Source: Pseudomonadota bacterium
GTDB taxonomy: Bacteria > Pseudomonadota > Gammaproteobacteria > Burkholderiales > Gallionellaceae
Reading direction: 5' to 3'
Assembly: GCA_021783995.1 (NCBI GenBank)
Contig: JAJXTH010000018.1
Coordinates: 1-48,294, forward strand
DNA: 48,294 nucleotides
The notes beneath the pieces were generated by a model. It was given only the letters and a program-made list of their open reading frames with translations. It was not told where the DNA came from and searched no databases. The first letter of the stretch is position 1, and each line of letters begins with the position of its first letter. Below, piece by piece: positions 16,886 through 27,200 of the stretch. The position numbers and the translations under genes were made by a program.

Positions 16886-16959
16886 ATGGCCGATGATCAG
16901 CCAAATAGGCGGTGGCTTTCAATCGTAACTGGTGGCGGTTTTTGATCGTAATGAGTGGC
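16886..16959 (+). repeat. Right copy of the 75-bp inverted repeat, IS-end-like
   Basis: Inverted partner of 14629-14703. Inside it, ATCGTAACTGGTGGCGG (16922-16938) and ATCGTAATGAGTGGCGG (16945-16961) repeat with a 23-bp period and 14 of 17 matches, like the serial transposase-binding repeats near IS21-type ends. No transposase gene belonging to it is in the window. Confidence 0.75.
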
Positions 16960-17047
16960 GGAATTTATGTGGAAGATGCACCTTCATGTTGCGCTCGCGA
17001 ATTGAATCCGCTTACTATTAAATCCACACTCGCATACAGGATAGCCC

Positions 17048-17239
17048 ATGTTCAAGTTGCCTCTAGTCATCATCTACATGATCATCGCCTTCAACCTCAC
17101 CGCATTCACCGTGTTCCTGCAGCTGGACATGCTGATATTCACCGGGCTCGTCTACAAGATCATCGCCTGGACGCTGACGATAGGCGCCTGGTATCTGGCA
17201 TACAGGAATCGCAACAAGTTCTGGAGAATAGGCGGCTAG
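17048..17239 (+). CDS. Small two-helix membrane protein upstream of the AAA/VWA pair
   Basis: A 63-residue protein, almost wholly hydrophobic, with two predicted membrane helices (about 4-24 and 29-52) and a basic C-terminal tail AYRNRNKFWRIGG, which suggests the positive end lies in the cytoplasm. It starts 88 bp after the right IS-end-like repeat and ends 37 bp before the AAA ATPase gene on the same strand, so it may be part of that transcript. No family is recognised. The Shine-Dalgarno is weak (AGGAT). It could be a membrane anchor or assembly factor for the complex acted on by the ATPase, which is speculation. Confidence 0.6.
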   Translation: MFKLPLVIIYMIIAFNLTAFTVFLQLDMLIFTGLVYKIIAWTLTIGAWYLAYRNRNKFWRIGG

Positions 17240-17276
17240 ATCCGCAACTGGGCGGACATTTCTATAAGGGAATTGG

Positions 17277-18101
17277 ATGAAAGACAACATCAGTCAGTAC
17301 ATGGCCAAGCGCGAGCCATACTACCGGCAGGTATCGGATGAAGTAGCCGTGTATGAGGCGGCCTATGATGCGCGCATGCCCATCATGCTCAAAGGACCGA
17401 CCGGCTGCGGAAAGACGCGATTCATCGAATACATGGCGTGGAAACTTAAAAAGCCCCTGATCACCGTCGCGTGCAACGAGGACATGACCGCAAGCGATCT
17501 GGTCGGGCGCTTTCTGCTCGATTCACAAGGCACGCGCTGGCAGGACGGGCCGCTTGCGATCGCGGCGCGGCACGGTGCGATCTGCTATCTCGACGAGATC
17601 GTGGAGGCGCGCCAGGACACCACGGTCGTGATCCATCCACTGACGGACAACCGCCGCGTGCTACCGCTCGAGAAGACGGGTGAGCTTGTGGAGGCTCACC
17701 CCGATTTTCAGCTCGTGATCTCGTACAATCCGGGTTACCAGAGTGTGATGAAGGATCTGAAGCAATCGACCAAGCAGCGCTTCGGTGCGCTCGATTTCGA
17801 TTATCCCGAGCAGGCAATCGAGGAGGAAATCGTCTCACACGAATCCGGAATATCTAGGGAAGATGCGGGAAAGCTGGTGTCGATCGCGAAGATGGCGCGA
17901 AAGCTGAAGGGGCACGGTCTGGACGAAGGCATCTCCACGCGCATGCTGATCTATGCGGGAACGCTGATATCAAGGGGCGTGGAGACCAGGCGCGCTTGCC
18001 GCGTCGCGCTGGTCGCGCCCATCACGGACGATGCCGACATGCGCGATGCTCTCGAGGCCGCCGTGGTCACGTTTTTCGGGAAGCGCTCCGAAGCGCGATG
18101 A
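17277..18101 (+). CDS. MoxR-type AAA+ ATPase, CbbQ/NorQ family
   Basis: A 274-residue AAA+ ATPase. Walker A is GPTGCGKTR (40-48) and Walker B ICYLDEIVEAR (102-112), followed by QDTTVVIHPLTDNRRVLPLEKTGE, the signature shared by CbbQ, NirQ and NorQ. CbbQ works with CbbO to remodel inhibited RuBisCO; NorQ works with NorD to assemble NO reductase. Its stop overlaps the start of the VWA partner (ATGA). Sequence alone does not separate CbbQ from NorQ here, and neither RuBisCO nor norBC genes are in the window; nearby carbon-metabolism genes tilt me to CbbQ. Confidence 0.88.
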   Translation: MKDNISQYMAKREPYYRQVSDEVAVYEAAYDARMPIMLKGPTGCGKTRFIEYMAWKLKKPLITVACNEDMTASDLVGRFLLDSQGTRWQDGPLAIAARHGAICYLDEIVEARQDTTVVIHPLTDNRRVLPLEKTGELVEAHPDFQLVISYNPGYQSVMKDLKQSTKQRFGALDFDYPEQAIEEEIVSHESGISREDAGKLVSIAKMARKLKGHGLDEGISTRMLIYAGTLISRGVETRRACRVALVAPITDDADMRDALEAAVVTFFGKRSEAR

Positions 18102-19858
18102 GCTCCGCGTTTCATCACATCGCGCGCGGGCTGCAGAGGTATTTCGGCAAGAGGGACAAGGGACACCAGACTGAGCACAGATCCAAGACGCAGCTGACCG
18201 AGGTGCACCGCCGGCTTGCGATCTACCTCTTTGCAGTTTGCGGGCGCGATGTCGTCATCAAGACGATGGAGGAGGATTTTCTCCATCTTGAAAAATACAG
18301 GCCCTACATAGAACGCGGTGCGATCCATCTGCCAAGTTTCTATTACGACCTCGGCGGGGATGTCGCCGGCATAGAGGTCTATCGCGCGGCGGCAGTCCAT
18401 GCAGTGGCCCACCTCATGCATGCAGGAAAGACCTTCGCGGATGCAACGCTCGACAAGTGGCAGAAGGCGGTGATCGCGGTGATCGAGGATGCGCGTGTCG
18501 AGACTTTGCTGATGCGCGAATTCCCGGGATTTCTCGAGCTCTGGCGCGATCAGCATACAGCCACGCCCCTGCAGGACAGGAGTGCGGGAGACTATCTGTC
18601 CCGGCTTGCGCGCGCGCTGCTCGACCCGTCCTATCGGGATGAAGACCCCTGGATTGTTCAGGGAAGGTCGCTGTTTGGCGCCGCTGAAAATCTGGAAACT
18701 CGCGATGTCTCCATCCGCATAGGCATGACCCTCGCAGAGGAATTCCAGAAGAAGAACATCAGGTTCAACGCACATGCGGACAGGCTGAGTGCGCTCTACC
18801 GCGATGACAGCCGCCATTTGTGGGCTCAGCAGGATGAAACCCATGCCGAGGAGATGCCGACTTCCTTTTTCGAGTTGAAGCTCCTGATGGGAAACAACGA
18901 GTTTGCCAGCGCGGACGAGGAACACAAGGAGATCTCGGAGGGCAAGCCTGGCCCAGCAGGTAAGGATGCATACAGTTATGCCGAATGGGATTACCGCAGC
19001 CAGGCCGAAACGGCATCCTGGGTGACGGTGAGAGAAAGGAAGCCCAAGCCGGGAGAACTCGGGATCGTCGACCAAATCGTCGCACAGAACGCGCATCTGA
19101 TATCGCGCATGGAGAAGATACTCCATGCGATCCGCTACAGCGGCATGCGCCGCATCAGGAAGCTGGAGGAGGGGGACGAGGTCGACATCAATGCGGCGAT
19201 ACGCGCGCTGATAGACATGCGATCAGGCGTCCAGCCGGACACGCGCATCATGATGCGCTCTTTGCGCAAGAACCGCGACATCTCGGTGCTCGTGCTGCTC
19301 GATCTTTCCAATTCGACGAACCAGAAAATAGCCGGGCAGGAAGAGACCGTACTCGAGCTGACCCGGCAGATTTGCGTGCTGTTTGCGGACGTGATAGAGG
19401 ACGTGGGAGATCCCTTTGCTATCCACGGTTTCTGTTCCAAGAGCCGGCACAACGTCGAATATTTCCGCTTCAAGGATTTCGGCCAGCCTTACGACGAAGG
19501 AGCCAGAGCGCTGATCGCCGGCATGACGGGGCAGCGCTCGACGCGAATGGGCGCCGCGATACGCCACGCCGTCCATCATCTCGACGAACGGCCGGCAGGC
19601 AGAAAGCTGCTGATGCTGATCACCGACGGCGCGCCGTCGGACATCGATGTCAGGGGCACGAAATACCTGACCTATGACGCCAAGATGGCGGTCAAGGCCG
19701 CAGCGAAGAACGGCATACACACGCACTGCATCAGCCTGGATCCCAAGGCTGACGAGTATGTCTCGCAGATATTCGGCGCACGGGGCTACATGGTGGTCGA
19801 CCATGTCAGATATCTGCCGGAAAAGATGCTGATGATCTACGCGGGTCTTACCCGCTGA
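18098..19858 (+). CDS. VWA-domain partner of the AAA+ ATPase, CbbO/NorD family
   Basis: A 586-residue protein with a C-terminal von Willebrand A domain (about 385-580). The MIDAS motif DLSNS (402-406) is complete, and the later TRMGAAIRHA and LITDGAPSD segments belong to the same fold. The N-terminal half is the alpha-helical CbbO/NorD region. The adaptor binds the hexameric ATPase and uses its metal site to grip the target. The length is closer to NorD (around 600) than to classical CbbO (700-800), so the target assignment is open. Start overlaps the ATPase stop by 4 bp. The gene ends one base before the convergent tal stop. Confidence 0.88.
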   Translation: MSSAFHHIARGLQRYFGKRDKGHQTEHRSKTQLTEVHRRLAIYLFAVCGRDVVIKTMEEDFLHLEKYRPYIERGAIHLPSFYYDLGGDVAGIEVYRAAAVHAVAHLMHAGKTFADATLDKWQKAVIAVIEDARVETLLMREFPGFLELWRDQHTATPLQDRSAGDYLSRLARALLDPSYRDEDPWIVQGRSLFGAAENLETRDVSIRIGMTLAEEFQKKNIRFNAHADRLSALYRDDSRHLWAQQDETHAEEMPTSFFELKLLMGNNEFASADEEHKEISEGKPGPAGKDAYSYAEWDYRSQAETASWVTVRERKPKPGELGIVDQIVAQNAHLISRMEKILHAIRYSGMRRIRKLEEGDEVDINAAIRALIDMRSGVQPDTRIMMRSLRKNRDISVLVLLDLSNSTNQKIAGQEETVLELTRQICVLFADVIEDVGDPFAIHGFCSKSRHNVEYFRFKDFGQPYDEGARALIAGMTGQRSTRMGAAIRHAVHHLDERPAGRKLLMLITDGAPSDIDVRGTKYLTYDAKMAVKAAAKNGIHTHCISLDPKADEYVSQIFGARGYMVVDHVRYLPEKMLMIYAGLTR

Positions 19859-19859
19859 A

Positions 19860-20819
19860 TCACGCTTTCCCCAGCCTTTCCATAAGCATCTTCTCCAGCC
19901 TGATCTGGTCCGCGGTGAATCCGCGTATGCCTTCGGCAAGCTTCTCTGTCGCCATCGCGTCTTCGTTCATCTGCCACCTGAATTCGGCCTCGGTCATCGG
20001 CGCCGGCGGCCTGCTGGTCGCGCCTGCGTCCTTCAGTTTGCGTTCAAGCATGCCTTCTGTGGCTTCAAGCTCTTCGAGCAGGGCAGGTGCGATGGTCAGT
20101 CTGTCGCATCCTGCGAGTGCCACGATCTCGCCCATGTTGCGGAAGGATGCGCCCATCACGATGGTCTTGTAGCCATGTTCCTTGTAATACGCGTATATCT
20201 TCCGCACGGACTGCACGCCCGGATCGTTTTCAGGAGAGAAGTCAGCAGTGCCTTTCGCCTTGTGCCAGTCGAGTATGCGGCCTACAAACGGGGAGATCAG
20301 GGTTGCGCCCGCCTCGGCCGAGGCGCGCGCCTGAGCGAAGCCGAACAGCAGCGTGAGGTTGCAGCGTATCCCTTCGCGCTCCAGGATCTCGGCTGCGCGT
20401 ATGCCTTCCCAGGTCGATGCGATCTTGATCAGGACGCGATCGTTGGCGATGCCGGACTCGTTGTAGAGGGCGGATAGCTTGCGCGCCCTGGCGAGCGTGG
20501 CCTGAGTGTCGAAGGAAAGCCTCGCATCCACCTCGGTGGAGATGCGACCGGGGATGAACTTCAGCACCTCCAGTCCGACATCCACGGCAAGCTTGTCCAT
20601 CGCATCCAACGCCTGCTGTTCGCGGTCCTGGCTCCGGGACTTTGCCCATGAGATCGCGTCGACTATCAGCGGCACATATTCCGGAAGGCTGGCGGCCTTC
20701 AGCAGCAGCGACGGATTGGTCGTGGCATCCTGTGGCCGGTGGTGTCGTATTGCGTCTATGTCGCCCGTGTCGGCGACGATCGTGGTCATCGATTCAAGTT
20801 GCTCAAGCAGATTGTTCAT
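19860..20819 (-). CDS. tal: Transaldolase
   Basis: A 319-residue class I transaldolase of the TalB type that moves a dihydroxyacetone unit between sedoheptulose 7-phosphate and glyceraldehyde 3-phosphate in the non-oxidative pentose phosphate pathway. [12 protein letters not shown] (31-42), the Schiff-base lysine K132 in [11 protein letters not shown] and [11 protein letters not shown] are intact. CGGAG precedes the ATG. It lies 27 bp downstream of glgP on the same strand, so glycogen breakdown and sugar phosphate interconversion appear to be co-expressed. Confidence 0.96.
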   Translation of the reverse strand: MNNLLEQLESMTTIVADTGDIDAIRHHRPQDATTNPSLLLKAASLPEYVPLIVDAISWAKSRSQDREQQALDAMDKLAVDVGLEVLKFIPGRISTEVDARLSFDTQATLARARKLSALYNESGIANDRVLIKIASTWEGIRAAEILEREGIRCNLTLLFGFAQARASAEAGATLISPFVGRILDWHKAKGTADFSPENDPGVQSVRKIYAYYKEHGYKTIVMGASFRNMGEIVALAGCDRLTIAPALLEELEATEGMLERKLKDAGATSRPPAPMTEAEFRWQMNEDAMATEKLAEGIRGFTADQIRLEKMLMERLGKA

Positions 20820-20846
20820 GTGGTCTCCGGAGGGTTTCGTTGAGGG

Positions 20847-23294
20847 TCAGACATTCCATATTTTTTCCGCATATTCGCGTATGCTCCGGTCGCTGGAGAA
20901 TTTTCCCATGTGAGCGATGTTGATGATCGCCTTGCGTGCCCATTCATAAGGGTTGGCATAGAGTGCATCGACTCTTTCCTGGCAGTGGATGTAGGCGGCA
21001 TAGTCCGCGAGCAGCAGAAAGCGGTCACCCTGATGCGTCAGCGTGTCGAAGACGGGGCGGTGGCGCTCCGGTTCCTCAGGGGAAAAATAACCGGAGCCTA
21101 TCATGTCCACTGCCTGGCGCAATTCATTGTTCTCGCCGTGGTAGGCCCACGGGTTGTAGCCGTGCTGCCTGAGGTTGGCCGCTCCCTCTGTGTTCAGCCC
21201 GAAGATGAAGATGTTTTCCCAGCCAACTGCGGCGCCTATCTCCGCATTGGCACCATCCATCGTGCCTATCGTCAATGCGCCGTTCAGCGCCATTTTCATG
21301 TTGCTCGTGCCCGAGGCCTCCGTCCCCGCCGTGGATATCTGCTCCGAGAGGTCGGTTGCGGGTATGATCGCGGTTGCTGTCGCGACATTGTAGTTCGGGA
21401 TGAAGACCACCTTGAGCAGGTCGCGCATCAGAGGATCGTTGTTGACGAACTCGGCCACATCGTTGATCAGCCTGATGATGAGTTTTGCGATCGCATAGCC
21501 GGGTGCTGCTTTTCCGCTGAAGATCACCGTGCGCGGGATCATTCCTTCCGTCTGTCCCGCGCGTATCCTGTTGTAGCGGGTGATAACGTGCAGCAGGTTC
21601 AGGAGCTGACGCTTGTATTCATGGATGCGCTTGATCTGCACGTCGAACATCGAATTCGCATTGACCTCGATCTGCAGATGCTCGCGTATGTGATGGCATA
21701 GCCTTTCCTTGTTGGCCCGCTTGACCGACATGAAGGATGAAACGAAGCCATTGTCCTCGATGAGTGGAAGCAGCCTTTTAAGCTCGTCCAGATTCGTCTT
21801 CCATCCGGTTCCGATATGCTCCGAAATCAACTGGGTCAGGGAAGGGTTGGCCTGGTTGACCCAGCGGCGCGGCGTGATGCCGTTGGTGATGTTGATGATC
21901 TTTCCCGGATAGGTCCTCTCGAAATCGGCGAAGGTGGTGTTTTTCATCAGCTCCGTGTGTATCTCCGCGACCCCGTTCACCCTGTGGCTGCCGACGATGG
22001 CGAGATGCGCCATCCTGATGCGCCTTCCCATTTCCTCGTCTATCAGCGACATGCGCGTGAGCAATTCCGCATCGTTCGGGCTCCTGTGCATCACATCGTG
22101 CAGGAAGCGGTGGTTGATTTCATAGATGATCTGCATGTGGCGCGGCAGCAGCTTCTCGAACATCTCAAGAGGCCAGGTCTCAAGCGCTTCGGGCATCAGC
22201 GTGTGGTTGGTGTAGGAGAAGGTGCGCACCGTGATGTCCCATGCCAGGTCCCAGTCCAGATGATGGATGTCGATCAAAAGACGCATCAGTTCCGGTATCG
22301 AGATCGATGGGTGGGTGTCGTTCAACTGTATCGCAGCCTTGTCCGGGAAAAGCCTGAAATCCTGATGAAGCATCAAAAAACGCGCGATGATGTCCTGCAA
22401 CGATGCCGTGACGAAGAAATACTGCTGCTTGAGCCTCAGTTCCTTTCCCATCGTGGTCGTGTCGTCAGGGTAGAGCACCTTGGACAGTATCTCGGATTCC
22501 CTCTTGTCGCCGACCGCCTTGATGTAGTCGCCGCTGTTGAAGTAGTGAAGGTCGAAATCGCGCGTTGCCTTGGCGGACCATAGGCGCATGCTGTTGACCA
22601 TGTCGTTCTCATAGCCCGGAATCGGTGTGTCGTAGGCCATCGCCATCACTTCTGTGGTGTCCAGCCAGCGGTAGCGGTAGACGTCGTCATCGTCCTTGCA
22701 CTGGATGACGCGCCCGTAAAAATTGACCTTGTAGAGCAGGTCCGGCCTCGGAAACTCCCAGGGGTTGCCATAGCGCAGCCAGTTGTCCGGGCGCTCAACC
22801 TGGGAGCCGTTCTCGATGTCCTGGTGGAACATGCCGTATTCGTAGCGGATGCCGTAACCGTAGCTCGGTATGCCAAGCGTTGCCATCGAATCGAGAAAGC
22901 ATGCGGCAAGGCGGCCCAACCCGCCGTTGCCCAGCGCCGCGTCCTCCTCGATGTCGCGCACAGCATCGAAATTTATTCCCATTTCATGCATCACTTCGCG
23001 GCAGTTGTCCATGCAGCCCATGTTGAGCAGGCTGTTGGCGAGCATGCGGCCGATCAGAAACTCCATCGAGAGATAGTAGACGCGCTTTTTGTCCTCGCGA
23101 TCGTAGTTGTGCTGCGTCTCCATGCAGTGCTCTATCAGGCGGTCTCGCGCGGCATAGGCGACCGCGTGAAACCAGTCGCGCACCGAAGCGATTGAGGGGT
23201 CCTGCCCCACTGAATAGATGAGCCTGTTGACGAGGGAATGTTTCAGGGATTCCTTGTCCAATCCGAGAAATTGTCGTTGCGTGTTTTCAGACAT
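20847..23294 (-). CDS. glgP: Glycogen/starch/alpha-glucan phosphorylase
   Basis: An 815-residue GT35 phosphorylase that releases glucose 1-phosphate from alpha-1,4-glucan. The PLP lysine lies in the block EASGTSNMKMALNGALTIGT, and EDAALGNGGLGRLAACF near residue 115 is the family signature. I chose the ATG at 23294 because GGAGG is 5 nt before it; an open frame continues upstream to 23357 without ribosome-site support. First gene of a two-gene operon with tal. Confidence 0.95.
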   Translation of the reverse strand: MSENTQRQFLGLDKESLKHSLVNRLIYSVGQDPSIASVRDWFHAVAYAARDRLIEHCMETQHNYDREDKKRVYYLSMEFLIGRMLANSLLNMGCMDNCREVMHEMGINFDAVRDIEEDAALGNGGLGRLAACFLDSMATLGIPSYGYGIRYEYGMFHQDIENGSQVERPDNWLRYGNPWEFPRPDLLYKVNFYGRVIQCKDDDDVYRYRWLDTTEVMAMAYDTPIPGYENDMVNSMRLWSAKATRDFDLHYFNSGDYIKAVGDKRESEILSKVLYPDDTTTMGKELRLKQQYFFVTASLQDIIARFLMLHQDFRLFPDKAAIQLNDTHPSISIPELMRLLIDIHHLDWDLAWDITVRTFSYTNHTLMPEALETWPLEMFEKLLPRHMQIIYEINHRFLHDVMHRSPNDAELLTRMSLIDEEMGRRIRMAHLAIVGSHRVNGVAEIHTELMKNTTFADFERTYPGKIINITNGITPRRWVNQANPSLTQLISEHIGTGWKTNLDELKRLLPLIEDNGFVSSFMSVKRANKERLCHHIREHLQIEVNANSMFDVQIKRIHEYKRQLLNLLHVITRYNRIRAGQTEGMIPRTVIFSGKAAPGYAIAKLIIRLINDVAEFVNNDPLMRDLLKVVFIPNYNVATATAIIPATDLSEQISTAGTEASGTSNMKMALNGALTIGTMDGANAEIGAAVGWENIFIFGLNTEGAANLRQHGYNPWAYHGENNELRQAVDMIGSGYFSPEEPERHRPVFDTLTHQGDRFLLLADYAAYIHCQERVDALYANPYEWARKAIINIAHMGKFSSDRSIREYAEKIWNV

Positions 23295-23522
23295 GGTCGC
23301 CTCCGTTGCAGATGGGAAAGACATGGTCTTCGTCCGGCCTCGCACGGAATCGCGCATCAGCCGGAAGTCGATGGAACTCCAGTCGGAATTTCAGTCAAAC
23401 CCGACATAGTGTTCATATTTGATCATTTGCGTGAGGCGACAGCAATTAATAAAAATTAATGTGATCGGCATCTGCCGGCGTGTCATGATGAGGCACACTG
23501 TGTGCTGGCAGGGAGGTGAAAA

Positions 23523-23726
23523 ATGAAAAGAATCCTGTGGTTGGGCGTCCTGCTTGTTCTGGCCGGATGCAATGGCATGATGGTCCCCTATGGGTATGGG
23601 ACTATGCCTGCCTATGGGCCTGCCTATCCGCCCGTGCCTGGCTTCGAATTCGGCGGATTCGGCGGTATGGAAGATGGTTTCGGTGGCTTTGACGACGGCG
23701 GATTCGGCGGCATGGATGACGACTGA
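23523..23726 (+). CDS. Small Gly/Asp-rich lipoprotein
   Basis: A 67-residue protein with a clear lipoprotein signal (MKRILWLGVLLVLAGC, lipobox LAGC, Cys16). The mature part is low complexity: a Pro/Tyr stretch (VPYGYGTMPAYGP) and then repeats of GGFGGM and GGF with interspersed Glu/Asp, ending in MDDD. GGGAGG lies 6-8 nt before the ATG. The acidic glycine-rich tail could bind divalent cations, but this is a guess; no family is recognised. The Spy-like gene follows 60 bp later in the same direction. Confidence 0.75.
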   Translation: MKRILWLGVLLVLAGCNGMMVPYGYGTMPAYGPAYPPVPGFEFGGFGGMEDGFGGFDDGGFGGMDDD

Positions 23727-23786
23727 CCGTCTTCGGAAGCCTTGATGAAAAAGAGTATATCCTATTAAATGCTTGAGGAGTCGCAG

Positions 23787-24215
23787 ATGAGAAAAATGCA
23801 GTTCATAATTTTGACCGCACTTTTGGGCGCGGGCGCGATGGCACCCGCTTTTGCCGACCAGATGTCCTCCAGTCAAACCGCGTCTCGGCCGCATCAGGAC
23901 CCTGTCGCAAAGGTGGATCAGAGACTTGCGCGGCTGAAGGAGGAGCTCAGGATCACGGGCGATCAGGAGCAGGCGTGGTCGGCTTATGCAGAGAAAACCA
24001 GGAGTAACGTCAAGGAAATGAGGGATCAGATGGAGGCCGCGATGCGCGAGCCGGTAGAGACGGCGCCTCAACGTTTCGACAGACATATCGAACTGATGAA
24101 GAAGCGGCTGGTGAATTTCGAGAACATGGATCAGGCGCTGAAGCAGCTATACGCTGCGTTGACGCCAGAACAGAAAGCCATTGCGGACAGGCATTTTTCC
24201 AGAATGCGCCGTTGA
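23787..24215 (+). CDS. Spy/CpxP-like LTxxQ-motif periplasmic protein
   Basis: A 142-residue exported protein: signal peptide MRKMQFIILTALLGAGAMAPAFA, then a helical domain with LTPEQKAIADRHF near the C-terminus, the LTxxQ motif of the Spy/CpxP family. Spy is a periplasmic chaperone and CpxP a sensor modulator. I chose the ATG at 23787 because GAGGAG is about 8 nt before it; an ATG at 23769 would add six residues. It follows the small acidic lipoprotein and is convergent with the GGDEF-EAL gene. An envelope-stress or metal-stress role for the pair is an inference. Confidence 0.8.
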   Translation: MRKMQFIILTALLGAGAMAPAFADQMSSSQTASRPHQDPVAKVDQRLARLKEELRITGDQEQAWSAYAEKTRSNVKEMRDQMEAAMREPVETAPQRFDRHIELMKKRLVNFENMDQALKQLYAALTPEQKAIADRHFSRMRR

Positions 24216-24231
24216 TCCTGGGAAGAGGCGT

Positions 24232-27200
24232 TCAGCCGCTGCGCCATTCAGGTGGGGGCTGATAGTTTCTGACCCAGTCGGATACGAGCTTCGCCTCCAT
24301 GGGTCTTGCAATTCCATAGCCCTGTGCGAGCCTGCAACCGAAACTCAAGAGCTGCAAGCCTTGCCCAATGCTCTCCACACCTTCTGCGATCACTTCCTTC
24401 TTGAATGTGCGCGCAAGGCTGATCACGCCCTCGACGATGGACAGGTCTTCTTCATCTTCAAGCATGTCGCGCACGAATACCTGGTCTATCTTGATCGTGC
24501 GCGCCGGTAGCCTTCTCAGATAGGCGAGCGATGCATATCCGGTGCCGAAGTCGTCGATGGAAAAATGTATGCCCTGCGCGATGCAGCCCTGCATCTTCAG
24601 TATCGCAGTGCCCATGTCTCCGATCGCCGCCGTCTCGAGCACCTCGAATTCGAAGCAAGTTGCGTCCATGTCCTGGTGCCTTGCAACGGCTGACGCGACG
24701 AACTCGATGAATCCGTGCGACTGGAGATGGCGGCCCGGCAGATTCACGCTGACGGTGAAATGAACTCCTTCTGCCTGCCACTGGGCAAGCTGAGTCATCG
24801 CGGTTGTGATCACCCATTCGGAAAGCCGGATCTCGAAATCGCTGTTTTCGATCATCGGCAGGAATTCACCTGGCGGGATCAGACCGCGCTGAGGGTGCAG
24901 CCAGCGGATCAGCGCTTCCATGCCCACGACCTGGCCGCTTTGCATGTTGACCTTGGGCTGGTAGTAGAGAATAAGCTCGCCTTGCTCCAGCGCCATCGCG
25001 ACTCTTGAGAGGCCCTCCGAGCGGATCTGCGCTTGCTGATCAAAGGCTGCATCGAAGAAGTGCATGCGGTTGCGCCCCATCTGCTTGGCGATGTACATCG
25101 CCTGGTCTGCATGCCTTATCAGGCTCTCTCCGTCTGTGACGTCTTCGGGATAGATCGCGATGCCTATGCTTGCCGATATCCGTATTTCGTGGCCGTTCAC
25201 ATCGAGAGGCTGTTTCACCGTTTCCATGATCCTTTCCAGCATGTGTCGGCATTCCTCTTCTCCGGAGATCTCGGGTAAAAGCAGCACGAATTCGTCACCG
25301 CCCAGGCGCGCCACGGTATCTGTGGCGCGCGAGATGGCCATTATTCTCCTTGCGATTTCGACCAGAAGCGCATCGCCTGTTTCGTGGCCAAATGTGTCGT
25401 TCACGGGCTTGAATCCGTCGAGGTCCATGAAGCAGACCGCCAGATTGCCGCCTGCCCGCTTGGCCTGCGCAAGTCCCATCTCGAGGCGGTCGTTCAGCAG
25501 CGCCCTGTTCGGCAGTCCTGTCAGCTTGTCGTAGTGGGCGAGCTGTTCGAGCTCGCGCTGCTTGTTCCTGGCATCGGTCACATCGTTGATGATCGCCACG
25601 AAGTAATCGACCTCGCCCTGGTCGTTTCGCACTGCGCGAACGGCGATATGCACATAGACGATCTCTCCGTCCTTTCTGACGAAGCGCTTGTCAAGTTCGT
25701 ATTCCTCGAGCGCGCCTCGCAAGACGCGACCGAACAGGTCTTCGTTCACTTCGAGGTCGTCCCTGTGGGTGAGCTCGGTCCAGGTCTTGCCCATCAGCTC
25801 TTCCTTCGAATAACCCAGCATCTTGCAAAGCGCATCGTTGACCTCGAGCATCCCCTTGGATGCGCTGGTCGCCGCCATGCCTACCATGGACCTTTCGAAA
25901 TAGGCTCTGAAATGCCGTTCGCTGGCATTGAGATTCGACTGTGCCCGACGCCTCATGGTTTCCCGGTCGAAGCTGTCCAGCGCGAATGAAACATCGCGCA
26001 CCATTTCTTCCAGAAGCGCTGTTGTCTCCTCGTCGAACGCATTTTTCTGGTCGTGATAGACCGTCAGCACTGCATAAGGTTTTTCGCCGCGCAGTATGGG
26101 GAATGCGCCGCTGCTTTGCCAGTCGAAATGGGTCGCTGCTTTGTGCCAGAGCTCGGTGATTTTGCTGGTCTGGAAGTCGTTGACGATGACGGCGCGGTTT
26201 TCGCGGAAGGCGACGCCTGAAGGACCTTTGCCTTCTGGCAGGGTGCTGTCGGTAGATATGACGATGTTCTTCAGATAGTCCGAGCCTGTCCCGTAGATCG
26301 ACTTGATGTCCAGGAGCCCGGTGGTTTCATTGTGTTCTCCGACCCAGGCCATCTTGAGTCCGCCGAAATCCACGGCCATCGTGCACACGAGAGGAAAAAG
26401 CGATGCCTTATCATCCATGCGCGCAATCGCCTGATTGATTTCGATGAGCGCTTTGTAGAGGTTGGCAAGGCGTCCAATGCGCGCCTCTGAAATCTTGCGT
26501 TCGGTGATGTCGGCAACCAAGGCACAGTTGTATTCCCTGCCTTCGTATTCGAAAAAGTTGGCGATCACCTCGGTGGGGAAGATGCTACCGTCCCGGCGCC
26601 TCTGCTTCGATTCCAGCCGTACGACTCCATTGCGCTTCAGGTCCTGCCAGTGCTCCGGCCAGGTTTCGAAAGGGAAGAATGGATCGAGGTCTGCGACCGT
26701 CAGGTGACTCATTTCCTTCCGGGTATAGCCCAGCTTGTTGCAGGCGGTTTCGTTGGCGTCAAGGATGCGGCCATCGCTGTCTATCCAGAGTATGTTTTCG
26801 CCTGCGCGATCAAGGCCTATCTGCCTGAAGCGCAGCGCCTGAATCATGTCGTAGTGCTCGGTGATGTCGTAGAACGCGATGAGGTGGAGTCCTTCAAGGC
26901 TCTGCTGCAGTGGAGTCGAACTGATCAGGAAGGTGCGCGTCATGCCATCCTTGCAGACGATTGCGGTTTCCAGGGTGTCTAGGGGCATTCCTGTTGATTC
27001 CGCTTGGTCGACTTTTTTTTGCCAGGCATCGACCACCCATTTCCGGTATTGTGAGTCGGGATAGGCTAGGGCGCGCAAGCCCGCAAGATCGGCGATGTCG
27101 CCTTCAGTGTAACCGATCAGATCGGTGAATGACCGGTTGAGGTGGATGATGTTTTCATTTGCATCGGTCAATGCAAGCGGGAGGCGTATGGCCTCGATGA

